Positions 53,834-61,894 of a stretch of DNA of 64,000 bases are shown here, in pieces. Below the pieces are notes generated by a model. It saw only the letters and a program-made list of their open reading frames with translations, made no database searches and was not told the origin of the DNA. Positions within the stretch are counted from its first letter, which is position 1; every line of letters begins with the position of its first letter. Both the position numbers and the translations under genes were made by a program. Origin of the DNA: Bacillus ectoiniformans (GTDB lineage: Bacteria > Bacillota > Bacilli > Bacillales > Domibacillaceae); the NCBI RefSeq assembly GCF_016908875.1, contig NZ_JAFBES010000003.1, forward strand, positions 62,001 to 126,000, given 5' to 3'.

Positions 53834-55045
53834 CTATTCTAAGTGAAAGGTGATTTCTTTGGCTGCTTGTTTGGCATTTAAGCGTGCTTGCTCTCTAGTT
53901 TCACCAGTGGCGAGCACATACGCATAGCGGTGGCCCATGGACATCGGCACAGATAAATACGTTCCTTTTCTAGGTTTAATATACACTTCCACAACCCCTG
54001 GCGAATTAAGCGCACGGTTTCTGCCAGTTACTCTTTGAAGCACGCCGCCTTCATCAAGAGTGACGTACTGGGCGAAAACGGGCTTCGTATGTTTAGTTTG
54101 AAAGTCTGCTTTCTCCCCAGCTACCATTTTCAATGTTTCTGCTACCACATTCACTCCATAGGCTGCTTCAATGATACGATTCATCGCGCCTCCAGAAATA
54201 CGGGGGTTGATCTCAATCAGCTTCCAGCTCTCAGGTGTTCCCCGAAGTTCGACATGCAAACTGCCATCACGGATTTTTAACGAATGGGCGATTGTAATTA
54301 AGACTTCCTGCAGGGAGGTATGAACTTTTTCAGGAGGATTGACCCATACATTGTATCCTGTAACGATAAAGCGTTCGGCTTTTAGAATCTCTTGTTCCAA
54401 AATAGCTAAGATTTGTGGGACGCCATTTTGAACGACGGCTTCGATAAGAATTTGTTCGCCTTCTACATACTCCTCAATCAGCAAAGGGGTTTTTGGGTCT
54501 TGTTTCCTAAGTACATGAACCGCTTTATAGAACTGCTTTTCATTCTCGACCAGGATGACATCCTTAGACCCGGTGGAATAAGGAGATTTAAGGATAAACC
54601 TCTCAATTTTTAACCTTTTCCAAATGCTTTCAATATCCTCATCAGGTGAAATAATTCGATAAAATGGAGTGATGGAGGAATTCTTCAGCGCTTTGCGCGT
54701 TTCCAGCTTATCTTCCATTTTAAAAATGGCTTTCGTACTTATTCGGCCGATTCCTAATTGGTCAGCGAGTTTAGCAGCTTGATAAACATACGTATCAACA
54801 AAGCTCACAATTGCTTGAATCTCTTTCCCTTGTTTTTCAAGATATCGAACGACGTCGATTACTGCTCCTGTTTCAAAGGATTCCATATATTGCATGACAT
54901 GTACATCAGGATATTCGCTTCGTTGTTCTATTGCTTTTTGTCGTGTGGTCAAGAGGATCGTGTGGTACCCCAAACTTTCAGCTGCGCGAATCGCGTCGCG
55001 GCTTGAACCGGACTTATTAGTCTCGAGAAAAATGATGCTCTTCAT
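53834..55045 (-). CDS. ATP-grasp ligase of unknown substrate
   Basis: 403 aa. Preceding fold (about 1-100; MKSIIFLETNKSGSSRDAIRAAES), then an ATP-grasp core with FILKSPYSTGSKDV, LLIEEYVEGEQILIEAVV and metal ligands in HVELRGTP and LIEINPRISGG. The layout resembles amino-acid or dipeptide ligases of the BacD/biotin-carboxylase group. Substrate open. ATG 55045 follows AAAGGAGAGG; the longer ORF is not supported. Third ATP-dependent amide-forming ligase within 8 kb. Confidence 0.82.
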   Translation of the reverse strand: MKSIIFLETNKSGSSRDAIRAAESLGYHTILLTTRQKAIEQRSEYPDVHVMQYMESFETGAVIDVVRYLEKQGKEIQAIVSFVDTYVYQAAKLADQLGIGRISTKAIFKMEDKLETRKALKNSSITPFYRIISPDEDIESIWKRLKIERFILKSPYSTGSKDVILVENEKQFYKAVHVLRKQDPKTPLLIEEYVEGEQILIEAVVQNGVPQILAILEQEILKAERFIVTGYNVWVNPPEKVHTSLQEVLITIAHSLKIRDGSLHVELRGTPESWKLIEINPRISGGAMNRIIEAAYGVNVVAETLKMVAGEKADFQTKHTKPVFAQYVTLDEGGVLQRVTGRNRALNSPGVVEVYIKPRKGTYLSVPMSMGHRYAYVLATGETREQARLNAKQAAKEITFHLE

Positions 55046-55232
55046 ATTGTCCTCTCCTTTTAGAAAAAGATCACTTACATAATGTATGACAGACACAGCC
55101 AGAACGTTATTTAATATCAAAAATTATTTTCGGAGAGAAAGCCTGCCGGGCATTTTGAATGGATGAGGGTGAGAAGGCGGACATGACATGTTATGATAAG
55201 ACAAAATACCGGAATACGGATGGGATGATTCT

Positions 55233-56426
55233 ATGTATAAAGAAAAAAATATAAAAGTAAAAAGTCAGCACGTAAATAAGTTTCAAAAAGGATACCCGCT
55301 TATTTTTAAAGAAGCGCTCTCAGATCCGCGTCTTCTTCAAGAGGAGGGGCAAATCATTAACCTTGTTGACGGCCGCAATCAATTTATCGCTAAAGGATAT
55401 TACGGAAGACAGAACAAAGGATACGGCTGGGTGTTAACGAGAGATGAGCGAGAGGACATTGATCAAGCGTTCTTCAAGAAGAAAATTACTAAGGCACTCA
55501 ACCACCGTTCACACTTATTTCAAGATGAAGAAACCACGGCTTTTCGCGTATTTAACGGAGAAGGAGACGGTATTGGCGGCCTGACCATTGACTTCTTTGA
55601 CGGATATTATTTAATTAATTGGTACAGTCACGGCATTTATCAGTTTAAACAAGAAGTGGTGGAGGTCCTGCAGCAGACAGAGACATATAAAGCAATTTAT
55701 GAAAAGAAACGGTTTGACGTGAAAGGACAATACATAGAAGATGATGATTTTGTCTCTGGTGAAAGAGGGCAGTTTCCGCTTATGGTAAAGGAAAATGGCG
55801 TGAACTTTGCCGTTTACTTAAACGAGGGCGCGATGGTTGGTGTGTTTCTGGATCAGCGTGAAGTCAGAAAAAGAATCAGAGACGCTTATTCAGATGGGAA
55901 AAACGTGTTGAATATGTTTTCTTACACAGGCGCTTTTTCTGTATTCGCAGCAGCTGGAGGGGCGTCAAAAACAACCAGTGTCGATGTAGCGAACCGCAGC
56001 CTCGCAAAAACAATTGAGCAATTTTCTATCAATGGAATGGATCATGAAGCGCAAGATATAATCGTCGAAGATGTCTTTAAATACTTTAAGTATGCGGTGA
56101 AGAAAAATCTTACGTTTGATTTAGTGATTTTAGATCCGCCAAGCTTTGCGAAATCGAAGAAGCATACATTTAGTGCATCCAAAGACTATAAAGATCTTTT
56201 AAAGGATACGATAGCTATTACAGAGAAAAATGGCGTCATTGTGGCTTCAACGAACTGCAGTACGTTTGATATGAAGAAGTTTAAAGGGTTTATTGATGCC
56301 GCCTTTAAAGAGTCTGGCGTCAATTACAAATTGCTAGAGGAATATTCTCTTCCGGAGGACTTTAAAACGATCAAAGAGTTTAAAGAAGGAAATTATTTGA
56401 AAGTCGTTTTTATCAAAAAGTATTAG
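55233..56426 (+). CDS. Class I SAM-dependent rRNA methyltransferase (RlmI-like, YwbD group)
   Basis: 397 aa. N-terminal PUA domain (about 1-75), an RlmI-like middle domain and a Rossmann methyltransferase: motif I NMFSYTGAFSVFAA, acidic loop SVDVANRS, and VILDPPSFAKSKK (motif IV). RlmI methylates C1962 of 23S rRNA in E. coli; the same target is expected. Weak SD (GGGATGA). Confidence 0.88.
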   Translation: MYKEKNIKVKSQHVNKFQKGYPLIFKEALSDPRLLQEEGQIINLVDGRNQFIAKGYYGRQNKGYGWVLTRDEREDIDQAFFKKKITKALNHRSHLFQDEETTAFRVFNGEGDGIGGLTIDFFDGYYLINWYSHGIYQFKQEVVEVLQQTETYKAIYEKKRFDVKGQYIEDDDFVSGERGQFPLMVKENGVNFAVYLNEGAMVGVFLDQREVRKRIRDAYSDGKNVLNMFSYTGAFSVFAAAGGASKTTSVDVANRSLAKTIEQFSINGMDHEAQDIIVEDVFKYFKYAVKKNLTFDLVILDPPSFAKSKKHTFSASKDYKDLLKDTIAITEKNGVIVASTNCSTFDMKKFKGFIDAAFKESGVNYKLLEEYSLPEDFKTIKEFKEGNYLKVVFIKKY

Positions 56427-56472
56427 AATAGCGGGTTTAACGTCAGGGTATTTATTCACACGGAGGGGTGGC

Positions 56473-57234
56473 ATGGAGCGTCAATTAGAATTAAAGTACG
56501 ACATTATGGACGTGAGTCTGCTGGCGGGGAAGATTATGCTTGAAAGCGGGGCAGAAACCTATCGGGTAGAGGATACCATGGGACGGATCGCTAAAGCATT
56601 TGGCATCAGAGAATCACATAGCTACGTCACGCCAACAGGGATCATGTTCTCGATTGAAACAGCTGAACCAACAAAAACGAAACTGATACGTATATCTAAT
56701 CGTACCACTGATTTACAGAAGGTCAGCTTGGTCAACAGTATCTCAAGGAGAATCAGCAACGGTGATTTATCGGTGGATGATGCCTATCAGGAGCTGCAAG
56801 AATTACAGAAAACAGGTATGGCCTTTCCGCTGGCTGCCCAGATTATTGCAGCGGCTGTGGCAAGCGCTTGTTTCTTAATTATGCTGCAAGGAAGCTGGAC
56901 GGATTTCATACCTGCCATGCTTGCGGGGGGCTGCAGCTTCTCCGTCTTGATTTATGTAAGCAATCATGTGCAGATTAAGTTTTTCTCTGAATTTATTGCC
57001 TCGCTATCTGGGGGGCTATTAGCTTACTTTTTGTACTGGACAGGTGCAGGTGCGGAGCTGGATAAAATTATTATTGGGTCAGTCATGCCGCTTGTTCCCG
57101 GCCTTCTGATTACCAATGCCGTGCGGGATTTAATGGCCGGTCATTTAATATCCGGCCTTGCAAAAGGGGCCGAAGCCTTTCTGACTGCTTTTGCGATTGG
57201 CTCTGGAATAGCTGTGATTTTGACGATATTCTAA
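56473..57234 (+). CDS. Threonine/serine exporter, large subunit (ThrE/YjjP domain)
   Basis: 253 aa. A cytoplasmic N-terminal region (about 1-115; LAGKIMLESGAETYRVEDTM) and about five membrane helices (about 120-250), as in DUF1212/YjjP. Ends before a YjjB-type partner that completes the split ThrE transporter. GGAGGGGTG precedes the ATG. Confidence 0.88.
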   Translation: MERQLELKYDIMDVSLLAGKIMLESGAETYRVEDTMGRIAKAFGIRESHSYVTPTGIMFSIETAEPTKTKLIRISNRTTDLQKVSLVNSISRRISNGDLSVDDAYQELQELQKTGMAFPLAAQIIAAAVASACFLIMLQGSWTDFIPAMLAGGCSFSVLIYVSNHVQIKFFSEFIASLSGGLLAYFLYWTGAGAELDKIIIGSVMPLVPGLLITNAVRDLMAGHLISGLAKGAEAFLTAFAIGSGIAVILTIF

Positions 57235-57276
57235 AGGTAGTATCCAAGCAGGCACGCTTTTGAGAGGAAGATGTGA

Positions 57277-57717
57277 ATGGTAATTGCAGTTCATATAGTC
57301 ATGAGTTTTATTGCTTCTGTTTCGTTCGGTATTATTTTCAGTGTGCCAAAGGAATCTCTGTTAAAATGCGGATTTGTTGGCATGGTGGGCTGGATGATTT
57401 ATTTTTTAATGACACTTAATGGGGTAGATGCTGTGCCTGCTACGGTGATTGCCGCTTTTGTGATTGCAGTGATCAGCCAGATCTATGCCAGAGCGTATCG
57501 AACGCCAAGTATTGTATTTACAGTGGCTGGAATCATTCCGCTTGTTCCAGGGGGGATGGCTTACAATGCGATGCGGCATTTCGTTCAAAATGATTACAGC
57601 ACCGCATTAAATATGGCAGCGAAAGCCTTTATGATTTCCGGCTCGATTGCCATGGGGCTCGTATTCTCAGAAGTGATTAATGAATTAATTAAAAATAAAC
57701 GATCGGTGAAGTTATAA
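57277..57717 (+). CDS. Threonine/serine exporter, small subunit (YjjB-like)
   Basis: 146 aa, four or five membrane helices. FTVAGIIPLVPGGMAYNAM is the DUF3815/YjjB signature, mirrored by VMPLVPGLLITNAVRD in the partner. Begins 42 bp after the partner's stop, preceded by GAGAGGAAG. Confidence 0.88.
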   Translation: MVIAVHIVMSFIASVSFGIIFSVPKESLLKCGFVGMVGWMIYFLMTLNGVDAVPATVIAAFVIAVISQIYARAYRTPSIVFTVAGIIPLVPGGMAYNAMRHFVQNDYSTALNMAAKAFMISGSIAMGLVFSEVINELIKNKRSVKL

Positions 57718-57721
57718 ATGG

Positions 57722-57752
57722 AGCTGTCTCATAAACTGAGGCAGCTTCTTTC
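57722..57752 (+). terminator. Terminator of the exporter operon
   Basis: AGCTGTCTCA pairs with TGAGGCAGCT, followed by TCTTTCTT. Confidence 0.65.
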
Positions 57753-57826
57753 TTGTCACGCTTTCCGTCTTCGCGCATAGGATAGAACGATGATATGTAA
57801 AGCATTGAAGGAGAGAGGGACAAAGG

Positions 57827-58573
57827 ATGAAAAATCCTTCCTATTATTTTAGGAATAATATGTATGTACTTGATTATATAAGAGGAGATGTGACGGGGGA
57901 CGGAGCGAACGATCGCATCTTTTTAATCGGTCAAAAAGAAAATTCACAAGCAGCCTTCGCTGACAATATTATGATGGTTATTCAAAACGGAGCGACGGGT
58001 CAATATATGACTCTGCCGTTAAAAGAAAATGCAGGATATGGAGCGAGCTTGTTTTTAGCTGATTTCACGAAAGATAGCGTATTAGATATTCTAGTAAGTA
58101 TTGATTCGGGCGGCAGCGGCGGCTTAGCCTATTACTATATTTATTCAGTCAGTAAGAATCAGCCGGTATTAATTTTTGACTTTGAGGTGTTTAATCAGGC
58201 TTTTCCATACACCGTCCGCTTTTTAAACGGATATAAGCTTGAAGTGGTCAATGTAACGATGAAGGAACAGTTTATTCTTGATATTACGGGGAGAGGCCAG
58301 GAATATTTAGATGAAATTTATAAGCCGGATGGGACACTGAAAGAACCAATTGAAGGCTGGGTAAATCCGCTTGGAGGCTTGTTTCCCATTGTTCGCGATA
58401 AGAAAGCTGGAACCTATGATCTGTTAGCTATGCAGCGAATTGTAGGAAGATATAACGCGGATTCATTTGGATATGCCCAGACATTTTTAACGTGGAATGG
58501 CAAACACTTTGTGGCGATGAGCGCAGATGTAGCGGTATTTGGCAATGACATCAGCAAGGAGCAAGGCGATTAA
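57827..58573 (+). CDS. VCBS/FG-GAP-like protein of unknown function
   Basis: 248 aa with no signal peptide. DYIRGDVTGDGANDRIFLIG and SLFLADFTKDSVLDILVSIDSG each carry an Asp-rich calcium-loop pattern of VCBS repeats found in beta-propellers. Similar proteins occur in Bacillus without known function. Starts with AGGAGAGAGG upstream. Forms a pair with the staygreen gene 23 bp downstream. Confidence 0.75.
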   Translation: MKNPSYYFRNNMYVLDYIRGDVTGDGANDRIFLIGQKENSQAAFADNIMMVIQNGATGQYMTLPLKENAGYGASLFLADFTKDSVLDILVSIDSGGSGGLAYYYIYSVSKNQPVLIFDFEVFNQAFPYTVRFLNGYKLEVVNVTMKEQFILDITGRGQEYLDEIYKPDGTLKEPIEGWVNPLGGLFPIVRDKKAGTYDLLAMQRIVGRYNADSFGYAQTFLTWNGKHFVAMSADVAVFGNDISKEQGD

Positions 58574-58596
58574 GGACAATGAGGGGTGAGAGACAA

Positions 58597-59067
58597 GTGT
58601 CAGTATTCAATCCTGAAAAACTGTTTGTAGAATATAGAGGCCAAACAACAGCTGTTTCTCCGATCGTTCCGAGAAAGTACACGCTGACCCACTCGGATAT
58701 AACCGGAGATTTATTCTTAACGGTTGGTCCTGCATTTGCTTTTGATAAAATAAATGAAATGAGAGATGAAGTGCTGGCAAAATGGCAGGTGAAGCCTTCT
58801 CCAGCCTTAAAGGTCTATCTGCACGTCGATGGGGCCGTCGGAGGACAGCAAGTAACCGCTTTTCGCGATGCTATTTTTAGGCGTGAACTGCCTCTCGCGC
58901 TTCAGGCGATTCGCTTTGGTGACCGCGCCTTTTTTATGGCGCACCCAGAGTTCGATCAAGCGCCTATCCTGGTCGCCTTTCAATCGAAATGGCCTCAATA
59001 TAACAGAACGGAGTATTGGGGCACACCGGCAAGCTATCGGACAGATGCTGGTATTCAAAGGAATTAG
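58597..59067 (+). CDS. Staygreen family protein
   Basis: 156 aa. The sequence begins VSVFNPEKLFVEYRG, followed by PRKYTLTHSDITGDLFLTVG, the hallmark of staygreen (SGR) proteins. Plant SGR removes Mg from chlorophyll a; some bacterial homologues share a Mg-dechelating activity. No photosynthesis genes are seen here, so the natural substrate is unknown. GTG 58597 is preferred because GAGGGGTGAG lies just upstream; ATG 58579 lacks an SD. Confidence 0.85.
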   Translation: MSVFNPEKLFVEYRGQTTAVSPIVPRKYTLTHSDITGDLFLTVGPAFAFDKINEMRDEVLAKWQVKPSPALKVYLHVDGAVGGQQVTAFRDAIFRRELPLALQAIRFGDRAFFMAHPEFDQAPILVAFQSKWPQYNRTEYWGTPASYRTDAGIQRN

Positions 59068-59079
59068 TGAGAATAGAGG

Positions 59080-59195
59080 ATATCGGCGACTTTCACGATA
59101 TATCGGCAACTTCGGCGTTTATATCGGCAACTTTCAAGATATATCGGCAACTTAGCTTTTTTATCAGCAACTTTAAGAATATATCAGCAACTACC
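59080..59195. repeat. Degenerate ~20-bp array, unit ATATCRGCAACTT, second locus
   Basis: ATC of successive units starts at 59082, 59102, 59123, 59143, 59163 and 59183: spacings 20, 21, 20, 20, 20. Same unit as the 47.4-kb array, in the same orientation, 12 kb away. Confidence 0.8.
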
Positions 59196-59216
59196 ACTTT
59201 TCATAATATAAATAAA

Positions 59217-59251
59217 CAAGCCGCCGTTCCCTAACAGGAATGGTGGCTTGT
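59217..59251 (-). terminator. Terminator of mneP
   Basis: ACAAGCCGCCGTTCC and GGAATGGTGGCTTGT form a long stem; the minus strand continues TTATTTAT. Confidence 0.7.
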
Positions 59252-59257
59252 GGCAGT

Positions 59258-60127
59258 TTACTCTTCTATCGGTTCAATATGAACATGCGTATGTTCAATC
59301 TGAAACTGATTGAACAAGGCTTCTTCGATATCTTCGGTGATCTTGTGGCTTTCGATCACATTCAGATCGGCTTTTACACAAATGACGGCATCCACAAGAG
59401 TGTGCGTGCCGTGAGAACGGGCTTTCACATCACGAACAGCTAATACGCCGGGGATCTGTCTAATCGTCTCTTTAATTTCCATTAACAAATGCTGATCGAA
59501 TCCGTCTGTCAATGAATGAGAAGCTTGCATGAATATATCCCAAGCCGTTTTGATAATGATCAGACCAACGATTAGAGCTGCAATCAGATCTAGCCATTGC
59601 AAGCCAAACTGTGAGCCCATAATTCCTACGAAGGCGCCGATACTGACTAAAGCATCGGATTTATTATCTTCGGCCGCGGCTTTGATCGACTGGCTATGTA
59701 TCTCTTTAGATAGTTTAATATTATAGCGGTAGACAAGATACATCACACCTGCACTGAATAAGGCGACCCACGCAGTCATGAGATCTGGCACATTCTTTTC
59801 TGCCACTAGAAAAGATCGTCCCGCTTCTAGCATTACTTGAAACCCGACAGAAATCATAATAAAAGCTGCGATTAAGGACGCGATTGTTTCTGCACGGAAA
59901 TGTCCGTAATGATGGTCTTCATCAGGAGGTCTTTGGGCGATTTTTAATCCTATTAAGATAGCGATGGAGGCGATGACATCCGTTGTATTATTGAACCCAT
60001 CTGCCTGAAGGGCTTTAGAGTGTCCGATATATCCAGCTGCAAGCTTTATACAAGATAGAGAAATGTACGCTATAATGCTGATCCAAGCACCTTTTTCTCC
60101 TCTTTTCATTTCCTCATATCTTTCCAT
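59258..60127 (-). CDS. mneP: Cation diffusion facilitator (MneP-like manganese exporter)
   Basis: 289 aa, six membrane helices. Metal sites in TM2 (LQADGFNNTTD) and TM5 (AAEDNKSDALVS) and a C-terminal cytoplasmic domain ending HTHVHIEP. The N-terminus and PPDEDHHYGHFRAETIASLIAAF follow B. subtilis MneP (YeaB) closely; that protein exports Mn(II). Exact metal is inferred from similarity. Monocistronic. Confidence 0.85.
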   Translation of the reverse strand: MERYEEMKRGEKGAWISIIAYISLSCIKLAAGYIGHSKALQADGFNNTTDVIASIAILIGLKIAQRPPDEDHHYGHFRAETIASLIAAFIMISVGFQVMLEAGRSFLVAEKNVPDLMTAWVALFSAGVMYLVYRYNIKLSKEIHSQSIKAAAEDNKSDALVSIGAFVGIMGSQFGLQWLDLIAALIVGLIIIKTAWDIFMQASHSLTDGFDQHLLMEIKETIRQIPGVLAVRDVKARSHGTHTLVDAVICVKADLNVIESHKITEDIEEALFNQFQIEHTHVHIEPIEE

Positions 60128-60261
60128 TTACAATCCCCCAGGCGCAAGGTGCGCTATTTGAATTATAAGCATACCAAGCAAAGGCTGAGTGGGTCTATAG
60201 CAACAAGGTTGCCTAAGGGAAAAGATTCTAGACTCGCGAAATTTTGAGGTGGAGAAAAGAA

Positions 60262-60291
60262 AAAGCGAAACAGACGTTAATCCGTTTCGCT
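60262..60291 (-). terminator. Terminator overlapping the photolyase gene end
   Basis: AGCGAAAC and GTTTCGCT pair; the minus strand continues TTTTTCTTTTC. The right arm encodes the last photolyase codons, so the stop codon lies in the loop. Confidence 0.7.
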
Positions 60292-61788
60292 AAAGAAATC
60301 GAGTGAAAGTTCTTTCGGTGTATCTTGTTTAGAGTTGGCAGAGTCATCTGTTTGATGACGGTTCGATTGCATCTGCCACATTTTTGTAGAAGCTCTGGTC
60401 TCTGTTTGCTGGTTATATTGAGATCGTAATGACTTAGCTTTTTCATTGGCTGACTTAATATCAACAATGGGCGAAGAATATTCTACTGTATGAAACCTAG
60501 GATATAACCACGGTTCATGAATATACTCCGAAGGAACGGAAAGCAATTCAGGAAGATGCTGCTTAACGAATTTCCCATCCGGGTCATGCTGTTTACCTTG
60601 ATTGACAGGGTCGAAAATAGGAAAATCACTTTCTTCTAAGACTCCTGCATAAAATTCGACTTGGTGATTCAAGATGCCAGGCTGATAGTCTAGTGATAGC
60701 TGAGCAAGTGCAGAAGCCGGCTTTTGCCAATCTAAGAGCAATGTGTTGCATGCGAAGGAAATGAGCATCGCACGTGAACGGAAGTTGAGCCAGCCAGTAT
60801 CACGCAGGGCTTTCATCGCCGCATCAATCATAGGAATTCCAGTTCTTCCTTGGAGCCAATATTGGTACATTTCTTCCTTCCATTTGCGAGCGTCATTCAG
60901 ACCAGTGTGAGAGTCTTCTGACTGGCGATTATGTTTTTTGTGATAATAGATCATGGACCCAACGCTTGATTGGAGTCTGGAAATGTAGGATGACAGCTGT
61001 TTCTTGTGGGAGATATTGTCTGAAGATAACAAGGCTTTTTCTGCACGCTGTACCACCTGCCTTAGAGAAATGTTTCCCCATGCAAGGTAGGGTGACAGTC
61101 GGCTGCTTGAAATCCCTGCTTCAGCAGGTTTCTTTCGGTTCTGTTGATAATGCTGAAAGCGAGAGGTGAGAAATGTATTTAACGTTTCTTCTGCATTGCG
61201 CTCTCCGCCTGTCTGCCCCCTTTTAAGCAAGAGTCCTTCTACATAATAATGATCAAGCGGTGCAAGACTGGGTGCCAGTTGATTTGGAACCTGTGCTTTT
61301 GATATTTTAGTTAGTTTGTCAGGCGGCTGAATAAGCGGCTGGCTCATAAAGCGATGCCAAGATGTTTGAACATCGTCAATATGAGCCAGCTTTTCAGAGC
61401 CGAACATGCTGTATTCCTTCCATTCGAGCTGATGATTGTCCATCCAGCTTTTCACTCTTCGATCTCTTTCACGGATCGAGGGAGTAGCCGATTCCTCCTC
61501 TGAATAAAGGGTGAAAGGTCCGGCTGTATCATAAATCGATTGAAGGAGGTCTTCCATTTTTGCTATTCCTGTATATAACGGGACGCCCCGGTCAAATAAA
61601 CTTTTAGATAAATCACTTAAACTTTCTTTAATAAATTGAAAGTGGCGAACCGATAAGTCATTTTGTTCCCAGATGGAGGGTTCAACTATATAAATAGGCA
61701 GCACAGGCTCACCGTGCTTAGCGGCTTGCACGAGCGGTTCATGGTCAAGAACCCGTAAATCCCGCTTATACCAAATTACATGAATCAT
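60277..61788 (-). CDS. Photolyase/cryptochrome family protein
   Basis: 503 aa. N-terminal photolyase alpha/beta domain (HVIWYKRDLRVLDHEPL) and C-terminal FAD domain (GRTGIPMIDAAMKALRDTGWLNFRSRAMLISFACN, FDPVNQGKQHDPDGKFVK). The tail of about 60 residues is Gln/Ser/Thr-rich. The usual GWQW segment reads GILNHQVEF, a variant branch, so repair of cyclobutane dimers is likely but not certain. ATG 61788 follows AGGAG. Confidence 0.85.
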   Translation of the reverse strand: MIHVIWYKRDLRVLDHEPLVQAAKHGEPVLPIYIVEPSIWEQNDLSVRHFQFIKESLSDLSKSLFDRGVPLYTGIAKMEDLLQSIYDTAGPFTLYSEEESATPSIRERDRRVKSWMDNHQLEWKEYSMFGSEKLAHIDDVQTSWHRFMSQPLIQPPDKLTKISKAQVPNQLAPSLAPLDHYYVEGLLLKRGQTGGERNAEETLNTFLTSRFQHYQQNRKKPAEAGISSSRLSPYLAWGNISLRQVVQRAEKALLSSDNISHKKQLSSYISRLQSSVGSMIYYHKKHNRQSEDSHTGLNDARKWKEEMYQYWLQGRTGIPMIDAAMKALRDTGWLNFRSRAMLISFACNTLLLDWQKPASALAQLSLDYQPGILNHQVEFYAGVLEESDFPIFDPVNQGKQHDPDGKFVKQHLPELLSVPSEYIHEPWLYPRFHTVEYSSPIVDIKSANEKAKSLRSQYNQQTETRASTKMWQMQSNRHQTDDSANSKQDTPKELSLDFFSETD

Positions 61789-61894
61789 AATGTTACCACT
61801 CCTGCCTAATCTCATAAGTTAGTTGTTATCCTAGTACATACATACCCGGATTTTTGAAATCAAACGCACAGCAGGAGCAATTTTAGATTCTCTC

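Noticed and set aside
53586-53846. 86-aa plus-strand ORF
   Set aside because: Covers the GATAGAA repeat array and overlaps the end of the ATP-grasp gene; no SD.
59016-59234. ORFs reading the ATATCRGCAACTT array (72 and 95 aa)
   Set aside because: Repeat-derived, overlap the staygreen gene, no SD.
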